NCBI RefSeq assembly: GCF_000524195.1
Contig: NW_020170381.1
Span: 3,381,986-3,445,985 of the forward strand
Length of the DNA stretch: 64,000 nucleotides
Direction of reading: 5' to 3'
Origin: Echinococcus granulosus
Taxonomy: Eukaryota > Platyhelminthes > Cestoda > Cyclophyllidea > Taeniidae
Positions 1-13,935 of the stretch are shown one piece after another (positions within the stretch are counted from its first letter, which is position 1; each line of letters starts with the position of its first letter). A program made the translations under genes and the position numbers. The notes under the pieces were generated by a model, which worked only from the letters and a program-made list of their open reading frames with translations, ran no database searches and had not been told where the DNA came from.

Positions 1-213
1 CCAATCAAAAAGTAAACACTTCCTATTGGTGTAGCCAAAAATAAAATTCCCGAGACGTGGTCATTAAAATCTTTCAAGCAGCGCTGGATACGGCACTCCA
101 TAATGTACTCAAAGCCGTAATTGAAACTATAGCTACCAAGCCACTGTCAAGCCCTTTGTCAACATGGCAACGTAAACGCCCAGTTCATAAAAAAACCAGA
201 AGGAGGGTGATTG

Positions 214-3200
214 TTAACGCAGAACCGGTAAACCAATGCGTCGTGGCTGAATAGCACCACTGAATTGTGTAAAAATGGGGCCTACCGACTGATTGGCTGA
301 TTGTACTGCAGACGACGTGAACGTTGAGATGGTGGCATTGGCGGGGGCGGTGGATGTGGTCACTACCTTAGCAACATTAGAATCCGAGATGGTGCTGGAA
401 TTGAGTGCCACGACTTTGGCGGAAGAGGGGGCGGAGGTAAGCGAGCAAATGCTCTCACATGTGGCTGCACCATCCGGAGGTCCTCGGCCGCCTTGTTGGC
501 GCTGTTGCTGCTGCTGTGTCGACGCGGAGGTTTGAAGGCCAAAACGCGCCAGACGGATATCCCACGCGTCGTCGTAGGAGGGTCCGCTACGCCTTGACGA
601 GGTCAATTTCTGGCCGACTTTCTCGAGGGCGGCAGAATTCTGCGTCGTGGCTGGAACGATGCATACAAACAACTTTTGGACTAGATGACGACACCCACTT
701 TTATCACATAGCACGCGTTTATGCAGTTTGATATTCAGGACATTAGTGAAGCGATTTTAAAATCCCATGGGACTTATTTAAGACTTTGAACTGGTGATAG
801 CACCGTCATAAAGGTAGATGCTTCTTAGAAGTGAAAAAAATAAATCAATTTTTGATGGCCAAAGCTAGCGTCGTGAAAGTTGTAGCAGATTGGCCCTGCA
901 CGTCAGGCCTATTTAGTGTATGAAGAGAATCGAATACAAAGGTGAAGCATCTGCTGATTGCTTGCATAATTAGAGCCGAGTTTTGGAAGATGGGACAAGG
1001 AAAAACATATGGCTCATTCATATTTCCTACAAAGTCAAAAGCCGAGGACAGGCTTATACGATTTGAAGTTGCCAGGTGTGTGCACAGTTGGTCACTGTCT
1101 CAGAACTTTGACGTGGGAAGAAAGGCAGAATACGAAGGAGAAGGCTCAATAGCTGATGAAATGTGGCGCTTGAAATTACGATACCTTGAAAGAACTGAGC
1201 CTAAAACATCAGCAAAGTTGCAGAACTTAATGGAGCGAGAACGCCCAAGTCCAAATACATGTGTTATAGGATAAGATTTGAAGATTATCTCGCTATTTCG
1301 ACGTCTGACAAATATGAGTTGACAGGACACCTTTGTTAAAGTACCTGTTTGCAATTCAAACGATACAAAGTTCCCGAACCAACGAAAGGATACACCTAAA
1401 CTGCGCATGAAGTCGGTCTAATCAGCAATGCAAGTAGTCATGTCACCTCAGAATCACAAAAGGCAATCGCAAATGTGCAGGTTGTTCACACGAAGTCTGG
1501 AATGCAGTTGAAGATTTGTCTTTTTTTATTTGTACATGAGAAATAACCACCCCATGAGAGCCAGCCACGGCTGCAGACCATCACACATCAAGTGGGTCAG
1601 GGAACTATCCTTGGTCTGGTTCCCAAAACATATACTGAAGTGGTGAAAAAGTACGCTGGTGTGGTGGGTAGAATATCTTTTACTTACTTGAAGTTTTTTT
1701 CAAACATTCCAGCAGCACGGTACTATATGGGTTACCCAAAAGTACGCAAAGGGGTCAGGATATCATACAGGCTAGACAAATGGAAGGAAACGCTGTCTGC
1801 AAAGGTGTATTCAGAAATAAGATTAATAAAATTTAGGTACCCAATGGGATCGTGGTACGGAACATGGGTGACGAACGGCTTCGCCGAGTTATGATAAGGG
1901 TAGTTTTCCAACAATTTGATCTGGTATTGGCTGCTACAAGAGGCTGGTGAAAGGAGATGCATGAATAGGCACAGAAGCAAAGCAGTAACTCGGTATCAAT
2001 TAGTACAGTGAGGTACCTAATGAGAGGAAAGGCAATGGACGCCTGTATGATAGAGGGACAAGAGAGAACCAAGGCTTGAGCCGGCGGTACCAACCGCGTG
2101 AGTAGGGCATGCATGTTAATGCACACATTACCTCATACTGACTAAGGATGGCCGTGAGTCAGACCCATCCTGACCGCTTCCTGAAGAGTGCCAGATTTTG
2201 GCATTTCCAGGTCTTACAATAACATTAGACTGTCTTTTTTTCTATCGTTTCGCTTACACTTGATGACTGGGTCATTTCACATCCGTCAGTTCAGTCACAC
2301 AGAAGAGGCAATTGGTTGGAGTAACAATCCAGCCTAACAGGCGCACACGCACACAAAATGAAAGTAGACTACAGCACTATTAATCAAATGCAAACGTTTT
2401 TAATCACACTGAAATGAATGAGACACTTAAAATTACAAGCTGATGAAGAATGGACACGAGGGAGAGTGGATCTAGAAGGAATTATTAGGATGAATGGCCC
2501 TGGGCACGCAGAGGTCTTCTCGTGCATAACAGTAATTCCTAGCCACATGTAGCATGGATTAGTGCATGCAATCATCGAACTGGAGGAAAGTTATGGCCAA
2601 AGCTGTTACAGTCTCATGAAGAATTTGCTTTGCAAAAGGCAATGGTTTATGAAAACGAACAGTAAAAACACGTACATGGTTGGAGTACCAGAATCATGAC
2701 CAAATTTGCATTTAGGGCAAGATCGTGAGGGAATAAACAAAAAACTCGATCAAAGGCAAGAGAGCATAATTTTGGCGTATGTGCGATAGAAAAGGAGAAG
2801 CTCATTTCAATGCTCCTAAACAGGATCCAATGGACAGAAAAGGAGTGTAAGAAAAAGAACCCAAACAGGCCTGCGACGACCGAGCACCCAGTAGGAGGTC
2901 AACGGCGCGGTCCCACACGAGGAGTGGGACGGTCATGCTGAGAAAAATTTCGACTACTGAAGTGAACAAACCTCCGGAAAATCCTAATTCCAAGCAGACA
3001 TTGGCCTTTTACAAGATCAACCTTGCCAATTGCCCGCATCGATTCGGTCAGTCCTACTGTATAGTTTTACCCATATTTGGATTTGCGCTAGATATAAGGG
3101 TATTGGAGATGAAAGCAGAATAAGATGAGCAATAAAACGATAGAAGAGCCTTTGTTACGAGGTAGAAGCCGATTACATGCTATGCAAACATCCACTTCAA

Positions 3201-6200
3201 CCAATAACAAAAACGACTTTTTACAATTGAGAAATAAGGGGTTTTTGAATTTCCAACAGACCTATGCGAAATACAAGGAACGATTTGGTAACAGGGGCAC
3301 TGCCAATTAAGCTCATACCTAGGATATTTCCGGCGTAGTACTGATGAACTACAAAATAGCCTTGACGAAACACTTACTTAAATACTAAAAACATAAAGGT
3401 CAGATAAACGAGAAACAGTCTGACCAAATATTAGTAATGCACAACAGTAACCGTAGGGTAGTGCCATTTCCTCAACCCCAAATACAATATGGGAAACATG
3501 AATGGGTCTCTTAAGAACGTTACTTTATGACTTCATTCATCACAAAATAGCAGTGACGTTGGCACTTTTCTTTCTAAAACACTAGACAAAACAAATAGAC
3601 ACTTTTTCCTGAAATAAAAAGAAAACGAAAACACCACAATTGTAATTACTAGACCAGACTCGCCAAAGTGTATTAACACTAAGCAGCCAAAATTTTTAGG
3701 ACAAAATTTGCATTTTTACAAATGAATTGAAGTGAACCGTTGTCAGTACTACAGACTTTAAAAGTGAAAGGAAATAAGGTGATATTTCAAAATCAAACTT
3801 ACTACGGAATAATAAATCAAATATTTAGAACGCCTGATAATGAAACCATACTTCCAGTATGCGAATTTGCCAGTTGAGGAAGTAGCGATAACGCTGTTTT
3901 ACGCCTTCGTTGAAAAGAATGATTTTACTATTCATTAAATTTATAAAAGCGTTGGCAGGATAGATTTAAAACAACAATTCAAAAGAAATTTAAGACGACC
4001 ACATAATCGACTGTTTCCTAATTCATCTTCACAGCACAGTATCTAAGTGCGACGAAATTCCTTCCAAAAAGAAACCACTAAGTAATATCCTCATAGTACT
4101 GTCATAGGTTTACCAAAGTGCGTTTGTAAAACCTCTTTCAGAAATATTGCACTCCTTAGCTCACGTAAAGGGAGCAGAATTGTTACACAAGGAAAGCAAG
4201 GAAAGTGTGCACCACGAATTATACTTCCCTTATGCTATAGCTCATTTATGGACACCCACTGGATGGAATAGGCAGCTACCAAAAAAGGGCAAAGAGATCA
4301 CCAAAGGGACCCCTAGGAAAGAGTGTAGATTGCAATTCTACTAAATGTGGTGGGTGTTGCAACACGTCTCAACCTCTACTTCCCTGAAGGCAGGGGACTC
4401 TTAAAACGACATGCTCGCTACCCGGGAAGGAAATCAGTAAAAGATTGTATATGTTTGCAAAATAAAAGCGTCATAATGCCTAGGCATGCAAAAGTAAGCT
4501 CAAGGGAGAACTAAATAATCTCATTGCCTTGAAAACTGAATCCATTGTGGAAGAGGAAGGAGACACCTACGAGGAATGCGTTGGTGTAAGGGGAATCAAC
4601 CCTATTAGACATTAAACGCCGCCAAATGTCCCTACTTTGGCGCGGAAAACGTCCACGACCCGTTTTCAGAAAGATAAGTGCTTTCTTGTAACAACGCGTG
4701 GCAGATTTTGCCTAGTGAATTGAAGGTGATAAAAAGTGCTTCTTTCTGTTGGAGCCTTTTTAGATATCCCATTTGGGCAAAAGTTAATGGTTAAAATAAG
4801 CCATAAACAGAGGCGAAAGATGATGTTTGTACCCTTTTCCACCACTTATTGCAAATTATTCTAGTTCACCCGGCATGATTAACATGTTTTACTACAAGCA
4901 TGCACACAAAGCGCCCGAACTCCCGCTTCAAAAGTACACGCATGAAAATTCACATAAAGGCGGTCGAACAAACAAACACAAGTATTGTACGCTGAAAATC
5001 ATAAAACGCCGCATACAGTTACGTCTCGGATATTAGACAGGACAGGAAAAAGATATCCACATTCCCAACTCAACGAAATGCCAGTAAATAGTTTATCCAA
5101 ATACCACGAGAAAACCCGCAACACTGATGCATCAAAGCACTTTGGAAAAATGGATTCGCTGAACCCATTTATGAAAAGCGAATCGTACAATCATATCATC
5201 ATCACGTGATTAATGACATCAAGCTACCACCTAAGATGTAGAAAAGCAGGTCGTCCACTTGCAAAAAACAAGTTGGGAATCAGACGGCAAAAAAGACTGG
5301 TTTTGAAGATATAAGGTCACAAATTAAACCAGATTTGATAGTTTACCTATCAAGCGGACGTGTGTGTGCATTGAAGAGTCCATAAACGCTTTCAATCGCG
5401 TTTTACGGAACCTTAATTTCGCGACAGTGGGCGGGGAAAATTAAACATGCATTTAAGAAGGTATACACACAGGGGCCTGAAAACAGGCAGCAATAATGGT
5501 GAGTGTGTCCATTTGCAATAACCATTACGTGTCTAAAGTGCTTTCGCACACCGACTTGCCCCACGAATGGTATTGTACCTACACATCCATTAACCTATTG
5601 GGTTTGCCTTTCCGTTGAGGTGCCCCCACACCTCAGTAGAAGCAAATACTTTACGGACGTCGTCCAAGTCTCAAATCAAACGTGGCTGAAGCAGGAACGC
5701 AGATGATAATTTCAAGTAAGTGCAAAGTGAACGTAATCCAAAAATCACATAATATAAAGGGAATCCGCCCAGATACTTTTGAAAACAAGCAAACTAAAAC
5801 CTAGACTCTCTACCTTGTCGTGTGGAATCCGATCAACTTTGATGTGAGTGATATACATCTGATGCAAGAGTAAACAATGGAAACAAGTAAGGAGGAGACA
5901 ACTATTAGTCCACATGGGATATGCTGCGCGTTGGAAAGTGGATGAATTGAAAATGATGCAAAGAATTTGCCTTTGGTGTAGCCATGAGGAATTTAATCTG
6001 ACAAAATTCACCTTGCACTATGAACAGTAACAGATATTGATGTTATAGCTAGGAAAGTGAGTAGGAACTTAGGGTTATCTGGGATCCTCTTTAGGTGCAC
6101 ACTAATTTTAAAAGTGAAAACGTTTATAGGGGACTGTACAACTCGTAAGTGTTCAGCTCCACCTCACTGCGGTACAATTCCCAACTATCTAATAAGTACT

Positions 6201-6552
6201 TCGTAGTTCTCGAGACACTGGTGCGTACTTTGCCACCTTCTTCGGAGATTAAAATATGTAAATGCATAACTCTTGAAAGGATAGATTTAAATATCAACAG
6301 TAAATTATGACTAAGGGCAGGAATACCATAAGTTGAAGTCATATGAAGACCAGCGTTATAGCCGGGGAATATTTCCAAAAGCTACCTTTGATGATTCTCG
6401 CAGGTGGAGGGGGTGGGTTCTTCGCCACCTTCATTTTGCGCGATTCGAAGAAGCGGGTGACATTGCTGGCGAAATCTGATTTTGAGGGCTTAGTGGGAGC
6501 TCCATCGGTCAGGTCTCTGAGCGGTCCCCCAACGGCATTGTTTTGCGCGGTG
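214..6552 (-). CDS. 3' two exons of an unidentified proline- and glutamine-containing gene
   Basis: Two minus-strand exons fit together. The upstream one (6552-6386) follows a TTTCACAG acceptor and ends at an AAAG|GTAGC donor in phase 1. The terminal one (650-214) follows a TTCCAG acceptor needing two nucleotides, so the phases match across a 5.7 kb intron. The joined tail has a PPPPP run before the junction and then a hydrophilic stretch with SYDDAWDIRLARFG. A short glutamine run (QQQQQRQQ) follows, and then a Ser/Thr/Ala-rich end with stop at 214. No catalytic domain is visible. The polyproline and YDDAW segments would suit an adaptor or cytoskeletal scaffold, but that is a guess. Earlier exons should lie above 6.55 kb and were not located. 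The ORF on the opposite strand at 6343-6558 is taken as a shadow. I am fairly sure this is coding, and do not know the family. Confidence 0.6.
651..6385. other. long intron, no gene seen
   Basis: This is the 5.7 kb intron between the two exons of the unidentified minus-strand gene. It is AT-rich with scattered short ORFs. Two plus-strand ORFs of about 100 codons (942-1274 and 1592-1894) lack convincing splice context or recognisable motifs. I see no LTR repeat of the type found further along. Confidence 0.4.
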
Positions 6553-9500
6553 CTGTGAAAGTTAAGTACCACCATAGTTACAAATCGACATTTTTTAGTG
6601 TGCTTGAAGTAAGTGCCAGAAGACAAACAAAGAATAAGCAGAATTAGCAAAAATTAAACTTGAAACAGTTTGTGAACACAACTGCCGTAGTGCCATTGAC
6701 AGCTCACTCTGAATGAGTGACGAAAATTATCTAGAAAAAAGTTAAAACGTCAAGCTTTGAGACGGGGTTGTGGTGTATGACAATGAACGATTTATGAGCC
6801 GCACAAACCGTATTCAATAAATACGGAGGGCTCATCGAAAAAGACTACTGACACACGTGTTTGCTGCTTCGGATTTTAGGTAACTGACTCGAATACTTAG
6901 AGGATTGTAGAGACCTAGAAAAACAGACCTTACGGCAAGTCGTGAGGAAGACTTTATAGCAGAAACATTAAACCAAAACAAGTGTTACACAGTCTCCCGC
7001 TTTCTAAAAAAGCACATGCTCCACAATACATTCACAAAAGGAATATTTTGCTCGAGATGTAAATGAGGGGTTTTTGAAAGGAGCCAAAGTGAGACCGGAA
7101 ATGTTCCCAAATAGTCTGAAGGGTATTTCATGTTAGACTACTCCCTGACATTGTTAAAAAGTGCTCGTTAAGTGGACATTCGGTGCCAAAGCTATGACTA
7201 ACTTTACCACTTAAATGCACCAACTTCCTTACATTTTTTGGGTGTTTCCTAATCGTCCGTGTCATTCCCTGGAAGCACGAAGCCAAGATTTATTTAGATA
7301 ACGCTGTTAAGGCGGAGGCGAAACAGACGCATAGTAGATTTAAAAACGTCAAAAACGGCTACAAAATGTACTTCGTAAGTGATTATGCATAGCTATGGTT
7401 CGGTTATCTGCACCGGATACAAGTCGACTACTTCAGAATATACCCCTTTAGAGGTTAAAATATCGCAGAATAGTGGCGTGTTTGGAGGAGGAAGGGGAAA
7501 TAATCCCTATCTTCCAAAGCACATTACATTCTTCTATTTCTGTAAAACTGGGCAGTAGATGCGCTTGGATAACTCAAGAGATGTCGCGTACAACTATGTT
7601 CCACCTCTCAACTGTGTCACCGAATGCTCTTACCGATATCCAAGGTACTAGATGGTCCTGAGTAAGGTCAGTTAGCTTATTTTTTTAACCCATCAAATCC
7701 GACATCAACCATCAGAGGAAAATAAACACTAAAGTGTCAAAGCTAAATGGGAGCGATAAAGCTGAAGCCGTCGCTAAATAGCAAAATTTGGCGGCGACAA
7801 AAACACGGATAATCACATTAAATGATAAACAAAAATGGCTTCAACCTCAAAATTCAGTGATAAGATTAGAGACACCTCAGCTGTAACTGAGCATTAAACC
7901 GAATCACTGATACTATGCTTAATTGGGGTAACAACTGGACAAAAGCAACCACATCTCCAGGCTGCGGATGCTAAGGTCACATCTGTGCACGGGGTTTCGA
8001 TGTGGCTAGGCTACAGTAGTCTCATCAAGAGTGTAGGCATATTGATAGATTTGAGGGGAAGGGACAGTAGCGACCGAGGCCATATCAATGAGAGGGTCAC
8101 CATGTCTGAGCTTAGGTAACGTCGCGGGGGCTCCTGTTCGCACTACATGATGCTCAGCTTGACATTAACATAATTATTTGCAGGATTAATGGGTTCTAAA
8201 ACGCAAAATCTTGGAATCTGTTGAATGAAGTTCTTTGGCCCTGCAACCTTTTAAATATAAGTACAAAACCATTTGTAGCATCAAAATGGTATCAAAGCAC
8301 TCTTTTTTTAAACATTAAAATCCGGATACGGACACCTTTTACGAAATTGAACTGTCGATTCAAATAGTAAATGAAGAGTCAGAGAAAGTATAACACTCAA
8401 TAGGGCGGAAAAGGTATAGCGGAGACTTTTCTGTTTCACATTTATGGGCGGCCGAACTGACCGCTCCCACAAAAATGCCGTTCTACGAAGCATGCCAATT
8501 ACCGTAGCCTTAAGTAAAATGACCCGTTGGCTGAGCGGCTCAAAAAATCGCAGGAAACGATCAGCGAAGCATCAAGTGGAGTTCCAGATCATTTGGGCAC
8601 GGTACGCGCGTTTCTCGGCGTTCTACAAAGCCCATTTTTCCAGGGGCGTATCAGGTGCCCTAGAAACGGATGTCTTGATTCCGACAAAATCTGTACATCA
8701 GGGTGAGAATGATTCACTTCCCTGACAAGTGAAGTTTCACCTTTGAAACGAGGCGCGTAACGGCATTGGGGCGCACCCTACTGCTGTAACCACTTTGGGG
8801 CAGCCCGTACACGGACAACATAGGTTTGAGCTCGAAGGGTGCCTTGAATGGTAAAGGTTCGCACTAATGAACTTTCCGAAAACAACATTACAAAAGTAAA
8901 AAATGAATTTGTGGAAACTCCCAGTAAAATACTCTGGGAAAGCAGCCGATAATTAGTTTAGATCCTTGAAAGTCATATATTCGCCGCATAATTCATATGT
9001 AAATTGTTAAGCAGACATCGTGCGTTATCAAACGTCTGGTTTGCTTAATATACCTTCAAACTGGCACTACACCATCGAGGATGCTGATAGACTAAAGCCT
9101 ATATAGTATGCGCCATCAAAATATGCTAACCTGACTTCAGTCAGGTCAGCAGAATTTTAAGAATACACCGTGCACTAACTTACGAGACTAATGAATGGAC
9201 TTTTGAGCATTAATAAAGGAATATGAAGTGGCATTGCTCAATGCTTTTCTACAAGACGCACATCACTCTTCGGGTACACCAAAAATCCAAAATCGTAAGG
9301 GAAACATGTGCCTATCGAGGCCTGACGGAATTGTCGAATCTGAAGGTGTCGATGAATCACCGGAAGCCAGCTGTCGGAACGCATGAGAAAGTGTAAATGA
9401 GGAACTGAAACCCGTTGCTAGAGCGAAGAAGGAGCTCTGGTTGTTTATGTTGTATGTCCGGTTTGGTACCACAGAAATTGCAGATGAGTCACACCACCTA

Positions 9501-12500
9501 CTTTTCCTAATTTGATCACCAAACTTTGGCAATCCTTCAGACGAAAATTTGACCCAAAAATCTGAGTCGAAAACCGCTCCACCAAATCATTAACTGTATA
9601 ACCGTGAAGCAATATGAATGCAAATGACAGAAGACTATAATGCAATAATTGAACAATGATGGATTTATTGAAGTGAATTTGAGGGAAGCAGGAGTTACTA
9701 AGACTACGCGACGGATAGATTGAGTGAATTTTGAAACAATCGTTGAGTGCAGTCAGTGCAAAAGGTTAAAAGTATCCAAAATCGACGATCTGCAAAACCA
9801 AAACGATTCGTTATATTCAGTGGTCAGTAATGCCCAGCTCCAGTCTAGTAGTAGTTTAATAGGCAAAAATCGCAGCTTTAAATCACCGAAATGCAAGCAC
9901 TTATCCGATTGAGTGATATTGGCCTATATCTGTGATGACATTCAGGTTAGAAGCGGTCAACAATATCGAATGAAATGCAGCGTTTAAAATGTACCTGCTT
10001 TACTGAAATGATGAGTTTAACAAGCAGTGGCTTCTGAGCATGTTTTTTTATGGGTGAAGTTAACCCTATACACGAGTTAAAACCACCATGAGTTCTTCGA
10101 ACTGTTCCACAATCGACAATTTTGAGTTCACGGAACTTTTAAGACGGGGATTGCATTGAAAAGGTTATAGCCGAGCTGACACAATCATCAACAAAGCACT
10201 ATCGAGGCTCAAGAAACCAACAGGGCAACTAGTTTAGTACAAGTAATGATGAACATTTAGACAGGAAAAAGCAATGTTGGATACATTACCAGATGACCAA
10301 ATTGTAAAATACTCCTAGCTTTCGAGGTTACTAGAGATGGTTCAACTTTATTTACACAACTCGTCCACAAAACAACTCTTTTAGATGGCTCTCTGCTACA
10401 AAACGTGGTGATAGGTACCGTAAGACACGTAAGAGACTGAAGGGCAGGATAACGCCCCACTAGGCTGAAGTGTCCGCCGTTCGTAAATAAAACAACCACC
10501 CGAAACAATCCACATGATTAAAAGTGTGCATGGTGCGAGGGGTCTAAATTTTTTTAGTACATGGATAAAAATCGAACAAAGCCAAACTACAAAAAGCAAC
10601 CGTCGGAAATACTGCCGTTTCAAAATCTATAAATCCAAAAAAGGTGGGACAACCCGAATCTCACACATTCGTCATGAAGAGTCATCGTAGACATTACTTG
10701 CACGAAGTGCAGACCTCTATTTGCGCTGGATAAGTTGTCGATGTAAGAAATGGCAGCATTGGTTTAGGGGGAATCTGAGATATTTACCCAGATGATTATA
10801 CAGTTCCACTTTTACTATCTTAAGAACGCAATCGCTTGTTTAAGAGCGGAAACGTTTAAAAACTACTAATACAGCGTTAGGTTCTGAGTTGAGCTATTAA
10901 TTCAAACCAGCAAGACTAAAGGTCACTCAGTAGATGAGTCACAGATTTTTGTTAAAAATTGGAACGGAGAACATGAGAACTGAAAAGTGGACTTCATTTG
11001 GTGGGGTAGCGATATGCACGTTAACAGGAACCTTGCAAATGTATGGTGTTGCAGTGGGGATAAGCTCAGTCAAGTGCCAGTTACCAAATGCACGTTACGA
11101 GGCAGTTAAATATTCAAACTGCGAACAAGAAAGCGTTCACAAGAAAAGGGAAGCTAAGGCGGTGAAAACGCTAAGGCACTGAGTGATAGGTGTAAAGCAG
11201 CCAAAATCAGACAGAATTACATCAAATACTCGTTAACATGACCATTCCTTGTCTTCATACTAGATGAAGAAACTATTTAACAAAGGAAGATACATTGTGG
11301 TTATACGATGCCCAACACCGCTCACCAAAACGCGAGACAACACAAAACAGCACATATTTAATGCTTAAAACGTACTTTATTACAAGACAAGATTAAAAGC
11401 ATCTCAACTAGCAAATCAATCCTTAATTAGGAATGTTGATTGTCATTATTACGTCGGAATCTTTAAAGTTGAAGTGGGTTTCAACTTACCAACTTTACAA
11501 TAATTGAGCTTAATTAAGACGTCTCACACAATATCTACTCCTGAGCAGAAAAAACACCCACAAAATACCCAATTGTCGTGAGCCAACAACCATTTTTGGA
11601 AGAGTACATCAACACAAAAATCGTAAGGAAATTTAGCTCCACAGCTATGAAATAACCCAAAACACAAGCATGATTCGTTACCATAGCTTCAATAAAAACG
11701 ATTTAGTAGCCATCCGGGTCCAAAGAGCAACCAAGGACAGCGCGGAGCGTAATGACAGAATCTCATTGCAAAAGCGTACAGGGATTCCAGAAAAAATGTA
11801 AAGCTGAGGAACTTACATGGGTGTTGATGCCATATTTTCGAAGAAAATTAGGATGTGTATCCACCACAAGTCACTAGAAAGGCAAATATAAAAACCGGTG
11901 ATGTCAAAACAGCTATTTTCAAACGGCAACAAATTAACTCCCTACAATAGCACTATAACCATGAGATTAAAATCATCATCTCATCTGCAGTAAATTGAGC
12001 CTCCAATTTCCAGGGCCAACTTTTACACATGACGTGCAACTAGAAGGGAGGGGGGAGCGGGAAAGAGTTGAATTATGGATAGTTGATAGAGCCCAGGAAC
12101 ACAGACCTAACTTTTGCTATGTAAGCGATTCAACAAAATAAATCCACAAAAGGCAACACAAAGAAGCAAGCCAGTATTTCGAACGGGAGCGGATTCTTAG
12201 GGTTGAAAATAATCGATCCCATAAGAAAGGAATAGAGAAAGCACCAGACGAACCAGACAGAAAAAAATACTTCATTAAAAAGTTCAAAGCAGAACAACTA
12301 ATAACAAAACTGGGAAGGCGATGAACACCCCCTAGTTACTCAGCAGATGCCCAAACAGCCGCACTCTAGCGTCCACTCCTAGTAGCACAAACTGCGCGGA
12401 AAGCAAGGTCATAATTTTATTTGACTTAACCAAACAAATCTCATGCTAATGTATACAGACAGATACTATTAAGCAATGCCCTTAAAGTTTGCTCAAATAA

Positions 12501-13002
12501 ATTTCAAGGCGTTATTTTTGCTATTAGTGCGCAACTAATACAGCCGTCGTTACTCGCTACATGAGATGTACCAATTCAACCCACGTGGCCAGCAATGAAA
12601 AATCTTGCTCATTAATTCCTGACCTTGCACATGATCACATACTAAGATACAAAAAATTACACACTATGTGAGTTCATGCCATTTGGAGGTTGGGTAGTTT
12701 TGAGAACAGACTGCATGAATATTTGCACGTTCGAAATTTGGGACACCTACACGTAATTTTTAAGTTAAAGCATTCAGCAGCAAAAGCAAACATTTGTAAA
12801 GGTGCATATTTTACCAAAAGTAATTTAAACACCTGCTATTTGCTGGATTTCCTTTTGGGTTACTCGGAACATTCACTGGAAGCCGCGACTCTCAATGCAT
12901 CTCTGCCCTATTTCAAGCTCTGCAATGTTTGCCTAAATGCGATTACATGACACCAACTGCTTACCATTTTGTTTCCAATGCCCTCGTCAAATGCTCTTCT
13001 GG
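6553..13002. other. gene-poor stretch
   Basis: No exon is convincing here. A minus-strand ORF at 9263-9532 has a Ser/Thr-rich stretch and could be an upstream exon of the 214-6552 gene, but I could not define clean splice borders. The rest is AT-rich, with only short ORFs on both strands. Confidence 0.35.
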
Positions 13003-13185
13003 TCAGATGAAAGCTGCTACTATGGCCGACTCTGCTGTGTAATAGTCCGCATCGCCCTCCGTCGTCTTGCTCGGGATCCGTTTGCCGTTGTACTGGTAGT
13101 TAGTATTACGCTTTGCCTTTTTAGTGAAATTTTCATTGGTATTCTCAGTAATGGTGAAGTTGAAACCATCTTGCACGCATCCCAC
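13003..13185 (-). CDS. possible exon, Asn/Thr-rich, opposite-strand conflict
   Basis: A minus-strand frame follows a good acceptor (CTTCTTGTCACAG at about 13186) and runs to a stop at 13003. It reads as a hydrophilic peptide with potential N-glycosylation sequons (NFT twice) and ends in ESAIVAAFI. The same DNA carries a 126-codon plus-strand ORF at 12937-13317, so strand is not settled. If real, this would be a terminal exon of a secreted or extracellular protein, but no family is recognised and no AATAAA sits close downstream. Confidence 0.25.
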   Translation of the reverse strand: MGCVQDGFNFTITENTNENFTKKAKRNTNYQYNGKRIPSKTTEGDADYYTAESAIVAAFI

Positions 13186-13935
13186 TGTGACAAGAAGGAT
13201 ACTGTTGGTATCGACAGGTTGAAAGTTGCCTGCATGAACATCTCTTCCCTTACCCTCCCCGTGTTGCGCCCCACTAATCTACGCGTAGTTCACGAGACCA
13301 GAAAACTTCTGTATTAGCAAATGCACACTAATCTGGTCCCAGGCCACAACAACAATCATACTACTTGCCCTTATCAAGCGTTTTATAGGGCCTACAATTC
13401 CATTGCGAGTTTCGTCTCATGGTGCATACATTCATTGAGGGTTCCAAGAAGAGGAAGGGAATACTCTGCATCGCATTACCTAATCTTCTGTTTGGACTCA
13501 AGAACGCTTATCGTTTGTACGGGTAGAGCAACATTATCACACGTACAGTTTAGGCTTGCCATCAGTCATGTCATCGTCATCCAATCTTGATAAAGAGTTT
13601 ATTTATCTTGTGAACTAAAATTTGTACAAAATACGCTTTTAATATAGGCGGTGAAGGTCGTAGAGTAAGAATGTATTAACTCATTCATTGGCATGAAACT
13701 AAGTAAAAGTACTTGTTAAAATATTTGTCAAAAGTGAGCAAAATTGTTGCAAATTTTTGCCCACTGTTAAAACTCTCACAGTTTAAGCGCTTGATTAGTG
13801 AAGCGGCACTGCTAGCACCACTCCCACCGTCATGGCTAATACCAAATCCACTAATGCCGTACACAACTGGGAAATTCACATCTGTTCTCCAACTTTACTA
13901 CTCCACCCCCTCCTCTTTTTCCATTGGTCCCGCAG

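Noticed and set aside
942..1894. Two plus-strand ORFs of about 100 codons
   Set aside because: No recognisable motif, splice context or homology; they lie in the long intron of the minus-strand gene.
6343..6558. Plus-strand ORF with a Gly run
   Set aside because: It is antisense to the minus-strand exon 6552-6386, which has proper acceptor and donor sites and joins in phase to the terminal exon.
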